In this document: positions 1 to 10,903 of the stretch, piece by piece
How the letters are laid out: the number at the start of each line of letters is the position of its first letter
Position numbering within the stretch: position 1 is the first letter of the stretch
Assembly (NCBI GenBank): GCA_024114885.1
Contig: CP099424.1
Location: 496,001-560,000 of the forward strand
Direction: 5' to 3'
DNA from: Septoria linicola
Taxonomy: Eukaryota > Ascomycota > Dothideomycetes > Mycosphaerellales > Mycosphaerellaceae
DNA: 64,000 bases
The notes under the pieces: model-generated
Seen by the model: the letters and a program-made list of their open reading frames with translations, nothing else
The model's database searches: none
Told to the model about the DNA's origin: nothing
Made by a program: the position numbers and the translations under genes

Positions 1-1356
1 TTCGATACAGCTTGCAGCGCTAGCCGCAAAGCACGAATGATATAGGAGCAATGATATACGCTGCTGATGGGTCATAGCTTCTGAGCAAATCTCACAGGTG
101 CCTGCTCGATTGCTACAACAGCCACTGATCATGTGCAAAGTAATCTATTGTAGTCGTGTCGGATCATCAATGCAGTATGGAAGTGTAGTCAGTCCATCTC
201 CGCAACCGGGCAGAGCCAGGGCTTTGATTTTGTATGCATTATTCTCATTCCCTACTCCTCCGTCAGTCTCATCACGGAAACCCGCCATCCGGATTTCAGC
301 CACTCGTGATGTGCCATATAGAGCTCTCCCACGCTTCGAACTTGATTTCGGTGCGGAAAACGTGGTTGCTTAGATCTGCCATGATCAACGCGCTTGGTCG
401 TGAACAGGCGCTTCGCTAGCACGAAGAGCACGCATTGTCTTCATCAGTGCAACGAGACTTGCCCTCACTGTCGTAATCTCTGGTCTCTCGCGTCGGCCGT
501 AACTTGCACCGTCGATATGTTGTCGATTGCTAGCAGTATCAGTCGCTCGTTAGGAGTTATAAGCAGAGGCAAGATGGCTTGAAAGTTGGTAACATAGTTT
601 GGAGTTCAGCGAGTCCAGCTTGGCATCGGACCCAACCACAACAGCGTCCTCCGCGGCATTCCCCTTCTCGCCATCTAGACTTTGCGAAGCACATACAGCT
701 ACTGACGATGACACATGATCAACGATGAGCTCTGGATGTCTTTGAACGGAATTGGCAATCTGCAAATACACCTCTCAGCACCTGTGCCGCTAGTCGTGGC
801 CTGTTGTACTGAACCATTTCACGAGAAATTCTGCACGCCAGTCTCGAATCATCCCGAGTCATGTCCAACCATATCAAGATACTCTGCCAATGTACGGGAG
901 AACCTTGTGGAGAGAGACTCCCAAAACAGAGTACAGGATTCCGCACGTTTCGACTTAATTCGAGCGAACCTGGATAGTATGTTTCAGGTGATGTCTACCT
1001 CAAGAGCCAGCATGCTCCATCTATACAGACAGCAATGATTGAGCAAGGCTTGACCTCATGTAGGTCAATTCGAGTCCGTGGTATCGCAGAGAACATGATT
1101 GCATCTGGCAATCACTCCTTTCGCGGCGAAAGCCCTTCGATGTTGCAGTATTGACATATCTGACCTTGAACCGTCTCTGGAGCTGTTCAGGAACAACCTG
1201 TCAGACTGCCCGTGCTCGCGTTTCGCGTGTACAACATATCCTGTCATGGTATATAGAGTTGATGAAGATACGTCAGAGTCTCTCTGCCCGCGAAGACAGG
1301 TGGTTACTCCATACACGTTCACTCAAGCACAGCTTCTAACATACACCGGAGGCGAC
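1..1356. other. Intergenic/left edge, no gene recognised
   Basis: Only short overlapping reading frames on both strands, none with a recognisable domain, signal peptide or coherent splice structure. The right part must contain the promoter and 5' leader of the methyltransferase that follows. A terminal exon of a gene starting outside the window cannot be excluded. Confidence 0.5.
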
Positions 1357-2232
1357 ATGGCTACCAACGGACACAGAAGCGATTCTGCAGATATAGACTC
1401 TGACCACCCTCATCATGAACTATGCAAGAGAGCATTTGCTAGCCTCGTGGTCGATTCTGTCGGCCTCACACAGCCAGATTTCCGGGTCTTGGACATGGGA
1501 ACAGGTGATGGCTACTGGCTTCATGACCTTCGATCGCGACTCCGATATCCAGATGAGGCAGATCTGCTAGGCACTGATACGACCATCATGCCAGCAGAAC
1601 AGCGCCCATTCGCCATACCCCACAACATGCGATTCCTGGCACAGGAGCCTACAGACAGCTGGCCAGAAGACATACACGGATACTTCGACCTTGTACACAA
1701 CCGACGAGTGCTAGCATTCAGCGGAGGCTCTTTTGAGAGAGCAGCTGAGATTACAGCTCGTCTTCTTCGACTCGTGAAGCCAGGTGGCACGATCTTGCTA
1801 GTCGATTGTTGCTTGGAGCCTGGGCCGATGGCCTCTCACGATACTCCGAGTCACAAACTTTTCACAATGCTTGGAAACGCTTTGTCGTCGCAAGGCATAG
1901 AAGGTAACCTTGGAGGCGATCTACCTGCTATACTCGATGTCGCGAGTCAAGTATCTGGTGTCAGACTTGCCGATGTGGGACTGAAGAAGAGCGAGAGCAG
2001 AATCGGCGAAGGAGCAGATGGAGACATGAGAGACTTGGGTATGGCTTGGCTTGAGCATCTCAAAGGCGTGAAAAGTAAAAGCCGGAGCAAGGCCGACCTG
2101 GATCGCATGGACAGACTTGTTGATGAAGTGATCGAAGAGGCGAGGACCACCGGCTTCAACATTACATGGTATGCTGCATGTGCGAAAAGGTCAGGAGGAG
2201 ATGCGGGTGGAGCAATTGAGATGCCAGCATAG
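1357..2232 (+). CDS. LaeA-like SAM-dependent methyltransferase
   Basis: Intronless 291-residue protein with a class I methyltransferase fold. The SAM-binding motif I (VLDMGTGDG) is at about residues 44-52. An acidic strand end and the motif YFDLVHNRRVLAF follow, then the post-II segment LVKPGGTILLVD. This pattern matches the fungal LaeA-like / secondary-metabolism methyltransferase superfamily, whose members act on small molecules or regulators; the substrate cannot be told here. The frame is open further upstream to 1099, but the ATG at 1357 gives a normal family N-terminus and sits in a good context (gacATGgc). The stop lies 10 bp from the stop of the convergent DUF3500 gene, so the 3' UTRs must overlap. 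Confidence 0.85.
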   Translation: MATNGHRSDSADIDSDHPHHELCKRAFASLVVDSVGLTQPDFRVLDMGTGDGYWLHDLRSRLRYPDEADLLGTDTTIMPAEQRPFAIPHNMRFLAQEPTDSWPEDIHGYFDLVHNRRVLAFSGGSFERAAEITARLLRLVKPGGTILLVDCCLEPGPMASHDTPSHKLFTMLGNALSSQGIEGNLGGDLPAILDVASQVSGVRLADVGLKKSESRIGEGADGDMRDLGMAWLEHLKGVKSKSRSKADLDRMDRLVDEVIEEARTTGFNITWYAACAKRSGGDAGGAIEMPA

Positions 2233-2242
2233 TATGATGCGT

Positions 2243-3637
2243 CTATGGTACACGATCTCCCCGCTCTCGGAATGCTTGCCCATAATCGCCTGCATTTGGC
2301 ATTCGGCAGATGGTATGTGTGTGGAATTTGGCTGGCTCTGTGTTGGAGAGGAACACGCCAGAATGGTGGTCTATTGCTTGTCAGTGAGAGTAGTAGTGCC
2401 AGAGCGGAATATGCATACCAAATTCGAAGATAATGACTGGGCTTTGTATGCGGTAGTAGAATGCATCATCATCGCCATATCCTCCAATCCAGCTAAAGTA
2501 CGTCTCATGAAAGTACTTCTTGATTGACTGCTTTTGCTTTTTTCGCGTCTCGTCTGGATAGTAGAGTAAGAACTCTTCAGCAATATCAAGAACAATGTTC
2601 TGTTGCTCAGAAGTCATGGCTGACACCTTGACACCTTCATATGGTACGGCGCGGTTGTCGCGGAAGGCGCCGCACAGATGTCGTTGGTCATCCTGGTTCC
2701 AACGATCGACTTTGAGATCGCCGCTTTGCAGCATTGCAGGATCACGCATCAGCTTATAAGTCTGCACCACTTGCTGCTGCTCTTCTGGAAGACTTTGCAT
2801 GAGCTTCAGTCCAAGATCGCCTTGTGTGTGCAAGATTTGTGTTCCTTTCCATGGTCCACTGTCGATCAGATTGGGTTCAGCGCCTGTGAAGTACGGAGAG
2901 ATCACGATCTGAGATCCTTTGAGGTAGACATTGAGGCATAGATGATGACCATATAGTGACCACCCCCATGGCTTGTCTGTTGATGGCTCTCCAAAGAGCA
3001 GGAAGTTGTACGAGTACTGATTCATGAGTCTCGGTACTTTACACACTTCTCCCAAGAAGTGGTTGACACGCGTGGCTGCCAGAGCCTTTTGGTAGCCCTG
3101 CGGAGAAAAAGTGGCCTCAAGAACGGCCATTATGGATTGCGCTGCCTCTTCTGGAAGCTCTTCGAGGCGTAGGCCAAACGGACGAAGGAGGAATTCCGGG
3201 TTTGACCAGCATCGCCATTGCTTCGCGTTGAGAGGATACTGAACCTGCTTCTTCTGTTCTGCATTCAAGTGTTTCACAGCAGTATTTGTGGCATGGACAA
3301 TGTCATCAATGGAAGCACCTTGAAAGTCCTCTTCTCTGAACAGGCCTTCACGGATGTTTCCTGGATCGCGAGTATTAGTAGGCGCGCAGAGCCCTGGATT
3401 CTATAACATACCATCAATTGTCACGCCTGTGAAGGGCTCTTCTAAGAGATCCTCCCACGCCTTAGTCAATTTGTATAACCATGGTGGATGACCACTCTTC
3501 TGGAAGGCTTCTGAATACTCGTATGGACTTTGCTGTGCGCTTGTAGTGAATCGTGGAGATGTCAGATCTGGCAGATGCTTCCTAAACGCAGACGCGAGCG
3601 CCTCGTCAACATGGCCGTTCGTGCCGTTGGTGGTCAT
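2243..3637 (-). CDS. DUF3500 family protein, three exons
   Basis: Reconstructed 431-residue protein encoded by 3637-3412, 3360-2419 and 2370-2243. Intron 1 (3361-3411) has donor GTATGT and the branch-like TACTAAT. Intron 2 (2371-2418) has donor GTATGC. The splices restore an uninterrupted frame. The last exon supplies the expected family ending: a DHHSGVF segment, then HTHTICRMPN and a terminal DYG motif. Without intron 2 the ORF would end in an unrelated tail. DUF3500 proteins are widespread in fungi and bacteria and their biochemical role is not established, so none is claimed. No signal peptide is visible. The start MTTNGTNGHVD is the first ATG of the open frame. Confidence 0.85.
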
Positions 3638-4160
3638 TGTGGCAAGGAGAGATCACAGTTCTTAGCTTTGGCGAGGCAGATAGTCTGCAACGACTATGTT
3701 GACGATGTCAACTTTTGTATCTCCAAACCTGCGGCTCGGCTAGTCACAGCTGCCACGCTTCACGACTCTGCCCTCGAAATCGTTGTCGTCAGGCTGTTGA
3801 TGGGAGTGAAGTCCGTGGTAGGTGGTCATGGCCGGGTACTCCACACGGCAGAGAGCTTGGTCCGAATCTGCAACCGAGAGCTCGGATTTACGACGCGACC
3901 TAGTTAGGCCTTCCTCATCCTTCCATCAACCACAAGGCACCGCTCATCGAATCGCAGCTGAAATGGCGTATCTCCTGCTCGCCGGAGCGAGGCCAGATGT
4001 CCGCCACTTCATCCGCGGAATGAAACACTCGTGGGCCGAAAGCGATGTGCTTTTCGGCTTTGCGCGTTCCGTTGTTCCTTATAACATTGGCTGACATCTT
4101 GACACACATCATCGCCGGCTACATTTCATATTGAGCGCAACATACCAAACATAGCACAGC
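3638..4160. promoter_or_regulatory. Divergent intergenic region
   Basis: About 520 bp between the divergent starts of the DUF3500 gene and a small gene to the right. It should hold both promoters. Short open frames are present but none shows a domain or splice structure. No TATA element or repeat stands out. Confidence 0.4.
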
Positions 4161-4593
4161 ATGGCACAGTCAGAGGCACCAAAGGGCCCATACAGACTCG
4201 TGACAGTCAACACGGCGCCAGAGCGAGCCAAGCGACTTATCGGGCGCGTGGCCGAGGACCTCAAGGATAGATACGAAATACAACATATCGCCAACTGTGA
4301 GAGTATGGCCACGCTGTAGATTCCAGTTGATGCTTATAATCTAACTTGTCGTGGCAGAGATTGAGGAAGTCGAGGCTGCAGTCACGAAACATCAACCCGA
4401 GCTCCTCTTCTGCGCGTCAATGTGGGACTCAGAACAAGCCGCAGAAATTCAAACTATCGCCAGGAAAGTCAAGCCAGGGATCGCGACCTACGCTATTCCT
4501 CACGGTCTGCAAGTTGAGAGAGGACCAGACGCCATCGTCGAGCACCTCGATAGTATGGTGCCTCAGATTCTTAAACTGCACTATGGCCAATAA
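4161..4593 (+). CDS. Small protein of unknown function, two exons
   Basis: Two exons (4161-4302 and 4358-4593) encode 125 residues. The 55-nt intron has donor GTATGG, a CTAAC branch motif and acceptor GCAG; using the nearer GTGAGA donor would create an in-frame stop. The protein is soluble-looking and mixed alpha/beta: a start resembling RLVTVNTAPERAKRL, then a segment reading ELLFCASMWDSEQAAEI and the tail HLDSMVPQILKLHYGQ. I do not recognise a family. There is no signal peptide or membrane segment. The intact splice and normal composition support a real gene. Confidence 0.65.
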
Positions 4594-5624
4594 TGCAAGA
4601 CTTTGAGTGACGTCCATACGAAGAGACAAGTTCGGTCGCGGCAAAACAGCATGAGTGTCAGCCTTGAAGTCTTCCTGGGAGCGATCTGAGATCTCTGCTG
4701 GGCTGCTCTGCTCGCACGGCGTGCGAAAGTCGACTTTTTGTGGCGCAGAGCGATGCCATGTGATGCCATTTCGCCGAGCTGTCGAAAGGATCGAAATATG
4801 CTTCACCAGTAGAACTAGCCATTGAACCGCGCCTACAACCAGGGACTTCTGACAACGCCGCAAGGACTTTACTCGCTAAGCTTCAAGTTGCGTCTCAAAA
4901 CTAATATCTTCTCTAGCTGAACAGTATCGACCACTTTCTACAGACAGGTCGAGCCAGTATGGAAGCCTGAAGCACAGCCCACAAACACCCTTTCGGTAGC
5001 GAGACAAGAGTTCTATGCGGCACCAAGCGCACTTGTGTCCATCCCGCGTTAAGATGCATGCAGACCAAATCTAAAGCATAGCTCTGCGGCTCTCTCCAGG
5101 GTAATCTTGCGCACACCGTACACGTAATATGAGCTTTAAAGCCTGCAGAAGACACTATCGGCTTAGTGGCTGCGGCACGAGATACTCATGCGTCGGTACT
5201 CATTGATGTCTTATTGACTGCGGGTCCGCAGTCGTCAAGCCAAAAGAGAGCAGGATGCGGGTCTTGGAAGGCAGACGACCACGCGTAGGTGAGTGAAGTG
5301 GAGCAGGTGGCTTGCCAAGTCATGTATCACGTCAGTTGGCAACTATTCCCTACCGTAAGCCACAACAGGCACGCCAAAAGGTTCCGACAGTGCAGGTGCC
5401 TCACATCTTTCTGGAGCTCTCCTCAGCGCTACTCCGCAGATGAAATGCCAAACATGGACTTTCGCATGCGGAACCGCATAGCAACAGCTGGATCCAGCCA
5501 GGAGGGGTAGGTGACAAGGGTTGCAACTGATTCGTACCACGCGAGTACATAACATAACAGCAATGCTGCCACATCTTGGTCGATCAGCCTCCAACTACTC
5601 AAATACTTCTCTTATACAGCAACG
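4594..5624. other. Intergenic, no gene recognised
   Basis: About 1 kb between the small gene and the monooxygenase. Minus-strand open frames near 4429-4863 overlap the end of the small gene and carry no recognisable features. The right end is the promoter and leader of the monooxygenase. Confidence 0.4.
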
Positions 5625-7707
5625 ATGTCGATCGACGAGCAGACGAACCCGAAGCTCCGCACCAAACTCTTTGAGTATGGAAAACGCCGACGAACCGATG
5701 GTCCATACGCAGACAACTTGGAGGTCGATGCTCTCGTTGTAGGAGGTGGCTTTGGTGGAGTTTTCTGCTGGTGGTCACTTCGAGAAGCTGGCTTGAACAC
5801 TGTCATCTATGAAGCTGGCACAGACCTCGGTGGTACTTGGCGATGGAACTGTTATCGTACGTATTGCAAGGCCGCCATGAAGAACCATGCTGATCCGTTA
5901 TTGATTCGCAGCTGGAGCCATGGTCGACTCAGAAGTTCCTGAGTATCAGCTCTCGATTCCAGCGACTTGGAAGACGTAAGTTGCTGTCGAGTACAGTAGT
6001 GTAACGGTTGCTGATATCGTGTCAGCCACAATTGGCCGAACAACTACCCAACCTACAAGGATCTCCGGGCGTACTTCGATCATTGCGACAAGGTCCTTGG
6101 AATCAAGGAGCAGACAGCTTTCGAAAGTGTCGTTGTTGGCGCCGACTTCAACATCAAGGAAGGCCGCTGGCATGTCAAGACTGCGGATGGTCGGACTGCC
6201 AAGGCGAAGTACCTTGTCGTTGCAGCTGGCTTCGCCGCAAAGCGATATCTTCCAGAAGAGTGGAAGGATGTTGACAAGTTCCAAGGCGTCATGCACCATT
6301 CTTCCTTCTGGCCTGATGAGGAGATGAGTGTCAAGGGCAAGAAGTGCGCCATCATTGGCACTGGTGCAACTGGAGTGCAAATTACTCAAGCCTGGGGTCC
6401 GACCGCAGGTGAAGTCAAGGTGTTCCAACGCACTCCGAACCTTACAGTCCCTATGCGTCAGCGTCCGTTGACCGACAAAGAGCAAAACGAGGCGAAGAAA
6501 TGGTATCCCGAGCTCTTTGACTTCCGTGAGAAGTGCTTCGGTGGGTTCCTGTATGACTTCTACGAGCGGGATGCCTACGAGGACACTCCCGAGGAAAGAG
6601 AAGCTTTCCTCGAGAAGTTGTGGCAGGATGGAGGATTCCGTTACTGGGTAGCGAACTATCGGTACGTGCAATGTGTTCTTTGGCTTCGCATCTCGCTGAC
6701 CTGGTTGACCCTCCAGTGACTACCTCGTTGACGCGAAGGCGAATCGTGCAGTGTATGACTTCTGGCAAAAGAAGCAAGCAGCTCGTATCAAGGACCCACG
6801 CAAGCGCGACATTCTCGTACCGAAGGAGCCACCACATCCATGGGGCGTCAAGCGACCATGTCTAGAGCACTCGTACTTCGAACAGTTCAATCGGTAGGCA
6901 TATCGTGCCGTCCATCTTGCGTTCGACGCGCTAATCTTGCTTCTCGCAGCCCGAATGTCGATGTCATCGATATCAAGAACAACCCAATCGTTCGCTTCGA
7001 TGAGAAGGGCTTCTTCTTGCAGGATGGCACCCACTACGACTTCGATGTCATCTGCATTGGTATGTCCTTTGCACTCTCGCTTACAACCATCGTACCACGC
7101 TAACACCTCTAGCCACTGGCTTCGATATTACGACTGGCGGCATGACCGCGATGGGCTTAACCTCAATCAATGGCGAGAAGCTCAAAGATCAGTGGAAGAA
7201 GGCAGCATACACCTACCTCGGCACGACTATCGCCGGCTACCCGAACATGGTACGCTCACCAACCTTGCGTGCTCGATCTCTGCTAACTCTTATGCTACAG
7301 TTCCATCTCTACGGTCCTCAAGGCCCAACTTTGCTCTCGAACGGCCCAACTTCAATCGAAGTCCAAGGCCGCTGGATCACCGATGTCATCAAGCAGTGCG
7401 AACGCGAGGGCATCAAGTACATCAACCCCACCGATAGTGCTAGCAGAGCTTGGAAGTCCAAGATCAACGAGCTCAGCGATAAGACCTTGTTCCCGACTAC
7501 CAAGAGCACGTAAGTTCTTCCCTTCTTCTGACAATGATTGATCGCGATGCTAATGATCGATCCACGTGTAGGTATATGGGAGGCAGTGACCCGAAGAAGG
7601 CTTTCGAGCAGACTTGTTACTGTGGTGGACTGTATCAGTACGGCAAGGATATTCGCGCTGTATTGCCAGCTCTTGATGGGTTCGATGTTGTCAAGGCTGC
7701 TGCTTGA
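5625..7707 (+). CDS. Baeyer-Villiger-type flavin monooxygenase, eight exons
   Basis: Eight exons: 5625-5856, 5912-5975, 6026-6661, 6717-6893, 6950-7059, 7113-7249, 7301-7509, 7572-7707. All joins are in frame and give 566 residues. The FAD Rossmann motif GGGFGG is at residues 40-45 and the NADPH-side motif GTGATG at 210-215. The class B fingerprint FxGxxxHxxxW(P) is present as F184, G186, H190, W194. These features define a Baeyer-Villiger/cyclohexanone-monooxygenase-like enzyme that would use NADPH and O2 to insert oxygen next to a ketone; the substrate is unknown. The hydrophilic N-terminus argues for a soluble enzyme. No other tailoring or backbone enzyme lies directly beside it except the methyltransferase 3 kb upstream, so a pathway role is speculative. 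Confidence 0.93.
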
Positions 7708-8879
7708 AGGATCGATTGGGATTGTCGATGAAGTGCTGCGTGCAAAAGTGCTTGGTAGTGTTATGTATCCTGGCCAATCAATATGCGTTGCTGTTCACCC
7801 AATGAAATCTCAATTAGCCTGTGTTATTGGTCCAGCCATGCGAGAAAGTGTCTGTGGTGTTCAGAAATGAAGGGCAGCCAGGAGACCTTGAGAATCCTGA
7901 GCAGCTTGAGTCATGTGCCACCTGACTCGCGTTTTGGAGCATGTGAACGCGCTAAGTCGACGCTAGTTGGCGTGGGTTGCTCGCAATATTCGTGCCACTC
8001 AATCTTTTGCATTTTCGATGGCCTTGCGACGCTTTTGAGCGACTCGATACCGTGTTGCTGTTGTGTATCGAAACACGAGATCGATCAGCTTTCGACTTCG
8101 CTCAAAGCGTTAGAGGAACGATCGATCACATGTACCACTGCCTCCAGCAATAAAACGAAATACAGGCGGCCTCAGTACAAGCCAGCTAGTCTTATCTCTC
8201 AGAGGATTGTCTGATGCCATCGTCTGTGATCCTTGGCGTAAGATCCACCTGTTCGAGCCTCAGCAAAAGTATCGAATTTCTCCAGCACCACCAACTCCTC
8301 AACGCTCCCCACGCAACATCAACGATATGCAAAAAAGAGGTTGCGCTCTTTGCAAGCATGTGTCATCCTTCGTGCAGGGGCCATGCTCATCTTCTCTGTG
8401 TTGTTACTGTTGACCATATGTCCTATGCGAACGAGGGAAGAATGTGGAAAGCGAATATGTACCTTGATTGAGGCCGGACCCCTTGTGCTGGGCTATCTTA
8501 GCGCTTGACGACACCAACAAGCCGCTCGCTTGAAGATCCGACTTTGCTCCATCTTCTCGGCTCTACCCTCAATCATCATTGCTTGCTCTCTAGCGAATCG
8601 TCTCCAGGCTGAGCTCCGTGATCATCGATGACTAGACAGAGAACACTTTATAGCATGCATTGTTGACTTGTAGAGCAGACAATCACACCGGCATCGAGAT
8701 AGAAAGCATTGCAAGTAATCATCCTGTCCATTCCGGCATTTCCAGTTCTCTGCAATCCAGGGGATCCTCCACGGAATATAGCTGAATCTCGGGATGCATA
8801 GTCAACGATGGCCAGTCGGAGAGAAGCGGGTAGGTGGTGCACACTTTACGCCGGCTTCTGGACAGGTCCTAAAGAGGCA
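7708..8879. other. Intergenic, no gene recognised
   Basis: Gene-poor stretch after the monooxygenase. Short frames (for example around 7783-8214 and 8207-8471 on the plus strand) have no domain, signal peptide or splice logic, so none is called. Confidence 0.4.
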
Positions 8880-9566
8880 TCACATGTGGTAGTACTCTGA
8901 GCTCAATGCCTCTGCTCCCAGGTGATCGCTGTCACGAACCATCTCAACTACCTCTTGTGCGTTGCTAACTGCAATCTCCCATGCGTAGTAGCATCTATCG
9001 CTGCTACCTCTTGCTTCCTCACAGTAAGTAGCAAAGGCCCTCAGTAGTTCAGACTGTAGCCGGAGTGCTTGGAACGCAATGGCCGTAACGTCATCCATCC
9101 CCCGACATGGACTCTTCATCGGAACTTGATTCCGAGGCCGATGTATTGTCAGTGTGCTCGTCGGATCTTCAGCATGCTCGCTCTGGGCGTCACATATAAC
9201 TAGCTCCTGTAGCATATCATGTCTGCGTCTCTACGGCATGCGTCTTCTCTGCTGGACCACAGACCTCTGCTTAGGAGCATAGTCGGCAAGATTTCCAGGA
9301 GACAGCACTGACAGTATTAGGTAGTAGGACAAGAGTAGCTCACATGTAGCTTTACTACGCAATCGATCTCCATCGCATCTCTGCAGGCATAGAGTCTTCG
9401 ATGCACACTGTCTGGCTTGTAGGAAGCACAGTCAGCAAGGAACTCAGGAGACACCACTGACCATCTTGGAGGACAAACTTAGAAGAGGACTCACATGTAT
9501 CCCAGCTCCACGGCATAAAGTATGGCGTCTCCGCGCAGAGATTGTTCGTCGATCGACACTATCTGC
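8880..9566 (-). CDS. Putative 3' part of a gene with duplicated 72-nt exons
   Basis: A plausible C-terminal exon (9206-8880) ends in an acidic helical stretch containing AIAFQALRLQSELLRAF and EIAVSNAQEVVEMV. Upstream on the same strand are two exactly 72-nt exon-like blocks, 9415-9344 and 9566-9495. Each ends in ACAT followed by a GTGAG donor, and each is open in phase 0 (peptides beginning PDSVHRR and ADSVDRR). Joining all three keeps one frame. The 79-nt intron between the two blocks has a CTGAC-like branch and ends in AG. The 5' part is unresolved because upstream units are more degenerate. No family is recognised. It could equally be a decaying gene; expression data would decide. Confidence 0.35.
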
Positions 9567-10165
9567 CTGTCAGGATGCTTGACCAGCACTACTCATGGAG
9601 AGAGACACACCTAGCTAAGAGAAGTACTCCTGAGACACGCTTGAGCGGCTCTCACAAGTAATTGCAGAGAGGAGTCTTTATCTGGACCTACCATGTCTCT
9701 AGGAAGCGTGGAGAGAACTCACATGTACTCCGTCAATCCTGTCTCTGATATCTGACCGTCGGTCGATCTTTACTGGTTGAAGCTTCAGCAGCACACAAGC
9801 AAGCAAAATAGCGGAGAGAGGAACAACAACAACAGCGTTATGTGAGTTTCATCAGCATATACCTATAGCATATCGTTCCCACTTCTCTGAGATGCTGAGA
9901 AAGCGTTTTGGAACTCGGTTGGATATGAGGTGGCGTGGTCAGCAGGTATTCGCGGAGAGAGATGTCAAAAAGAGGGATTTGGGGGAAGCTCACATGTGAT
10001 GCATTCCTGCACGGGCTTGTATCTCTCTGTTGTTCGCTTTCTCCGATGCATGAAAATGGCTCCATTTTCACTGGTTGGATGATGGGAGGCACACAAGGAA
10101 GCAAAAAATTCGGAGAGAGAAACGACGGAACCGTCGTGGTGAGCTTCATTTGCGTTTGTCAACCT
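9230..10165 (-). repeat. Array of degenerate exon/intron-like repeats
   Basis: The sequence ACATGTGAG(C/T), a perfect 5' splice site on the minus strand, recurs with its ACAT ends at 9344, 9495, 9722 and 9994; a weaker copy lies near 9656. Blocks 9344-9494 and 9495-9566 plus flank form about 151-bp units: a 72-nt exon-like part and a pyrimidine-rich part containing GTCAGTG(C/G)TGTCTCCTG. A second, longer period of about 298 bp relates 9774-9855 to 10071-10155; both contain ACTGGTTG, ACACAAG, AAGCAAAA and GGAGAGAG in the same order. The array is therefore a tandem duplication of gene-like segments, not a simple satellite. Confidence 0.6.
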
Positions 10166-10231
10166 GCAAAAGAGCCATGTGATGTGTCAATGTGAGGGCC
10201 ATAGGCCACTCACTCCTCCTCACTTTTCCCC

Positions 10232-10679
10232 TCACTTCCCCTCACCTCCTCCTCCTTGCTTCTTCTGTCTGGCCGCCGCACGCAAAACACCCACACGCAC
10301 GCTCACTTCGGCAATCGTCGGCGCGACTGGGCGGAAAAGTAAGCATGTGGTAGTCAAGTGAGTGAGAAGTGAAGGAAACTGAGGACTTACCACCATCCTT
10401 TTCGCGGATTTCCGCCACAATGTGTGCCAAATCGGCGGGAGAGGTGTCCACTTGGGACGCAAAGAAGGCGACCACCTTGTCTGTGGCTGGAGACCACACA
10501 AACGCGCTCTGCGGTGGTGGTGGTGGTGCTATGCTCGCCGTCTGGCCACCAGGCGGCGCGGCGGACGAGAGAATGGCGGAGCTGGCGGCGCCTGGTGGTG
10601 GCGGTGGTGATGGTGCGGTGGACTCTCTCAGCTTGACCAGGGCCGAGGTGGTGTTGTCATACTGCATTTGTGAAGCCAT
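10232..10679 (-). CDS. Short proline/alanine-rich protein, two exons
   Basis: Exons 10679-10391 and 10326-10232, separated by a 64-nt intron with donor GTAAGT, encode 127 residues. The N-terminal half is low-complexity, with two runs of five prolines and Ala/Ser-rich stretches. The second half is more ordered: SAFVWSPATDKVVAFFASQ, then a helical DLAHIVAEIREKDGG and a basic tail. The splice continues the frame into VAPTIAEVSVRVGV. I do not recognise a family. An upstream in-frame ATG at 10793 exists but would add a His-rich, unstructured extension; the ATG at 10679 (MASQMQYD) is preferred. It starts 225 bp downstream of the Ndt80-type gene on the same strand. Confidence 0.6.
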
Positions 10680-10903
10680 CTTTCTCGCGTGATGGTGGTG
10701 TGGTGGTGGTCGTCGTGAGTCTGCGAGTTGGCGTGGTCGAAGAGAGGAAACAGAGAAAGGCGTGTGGGAAATGATTTTGCAAGCAAATTCCACGCCAGGC
10801 AGCCACGCGTTAGCCCCTTGGCAGTTTCAAGTGAAGGGAAAGCCGCCGCCTTTCCTTCACACAATACACCACCTCGAGTCAACATATATACCGAGTATAG
10901 CGT

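Noticed and set aside
719..946. Minus-strand frames near the left edge, possibly a terminal exon
   Set aside because: No recognisable domain and no splice pair linking the two frames (946-719 and 771-550).
1099..1356. Upstream extension of the methyltransferase from an ATG at 1099
   Set aside because: The added 86 residues have no family sequence; ATG 1357 gives the expected N-terminus.
4429..4863. 144-codon minus-strand frame
   Set aside because: Overlaps the second exon of a better-supported plus-strand gene and has no features.
10680..10793. N-terminal extension of the proline-rich protein from 10793
   Set aside because: His/Arg-rich, no structure, probably 5' UTR.
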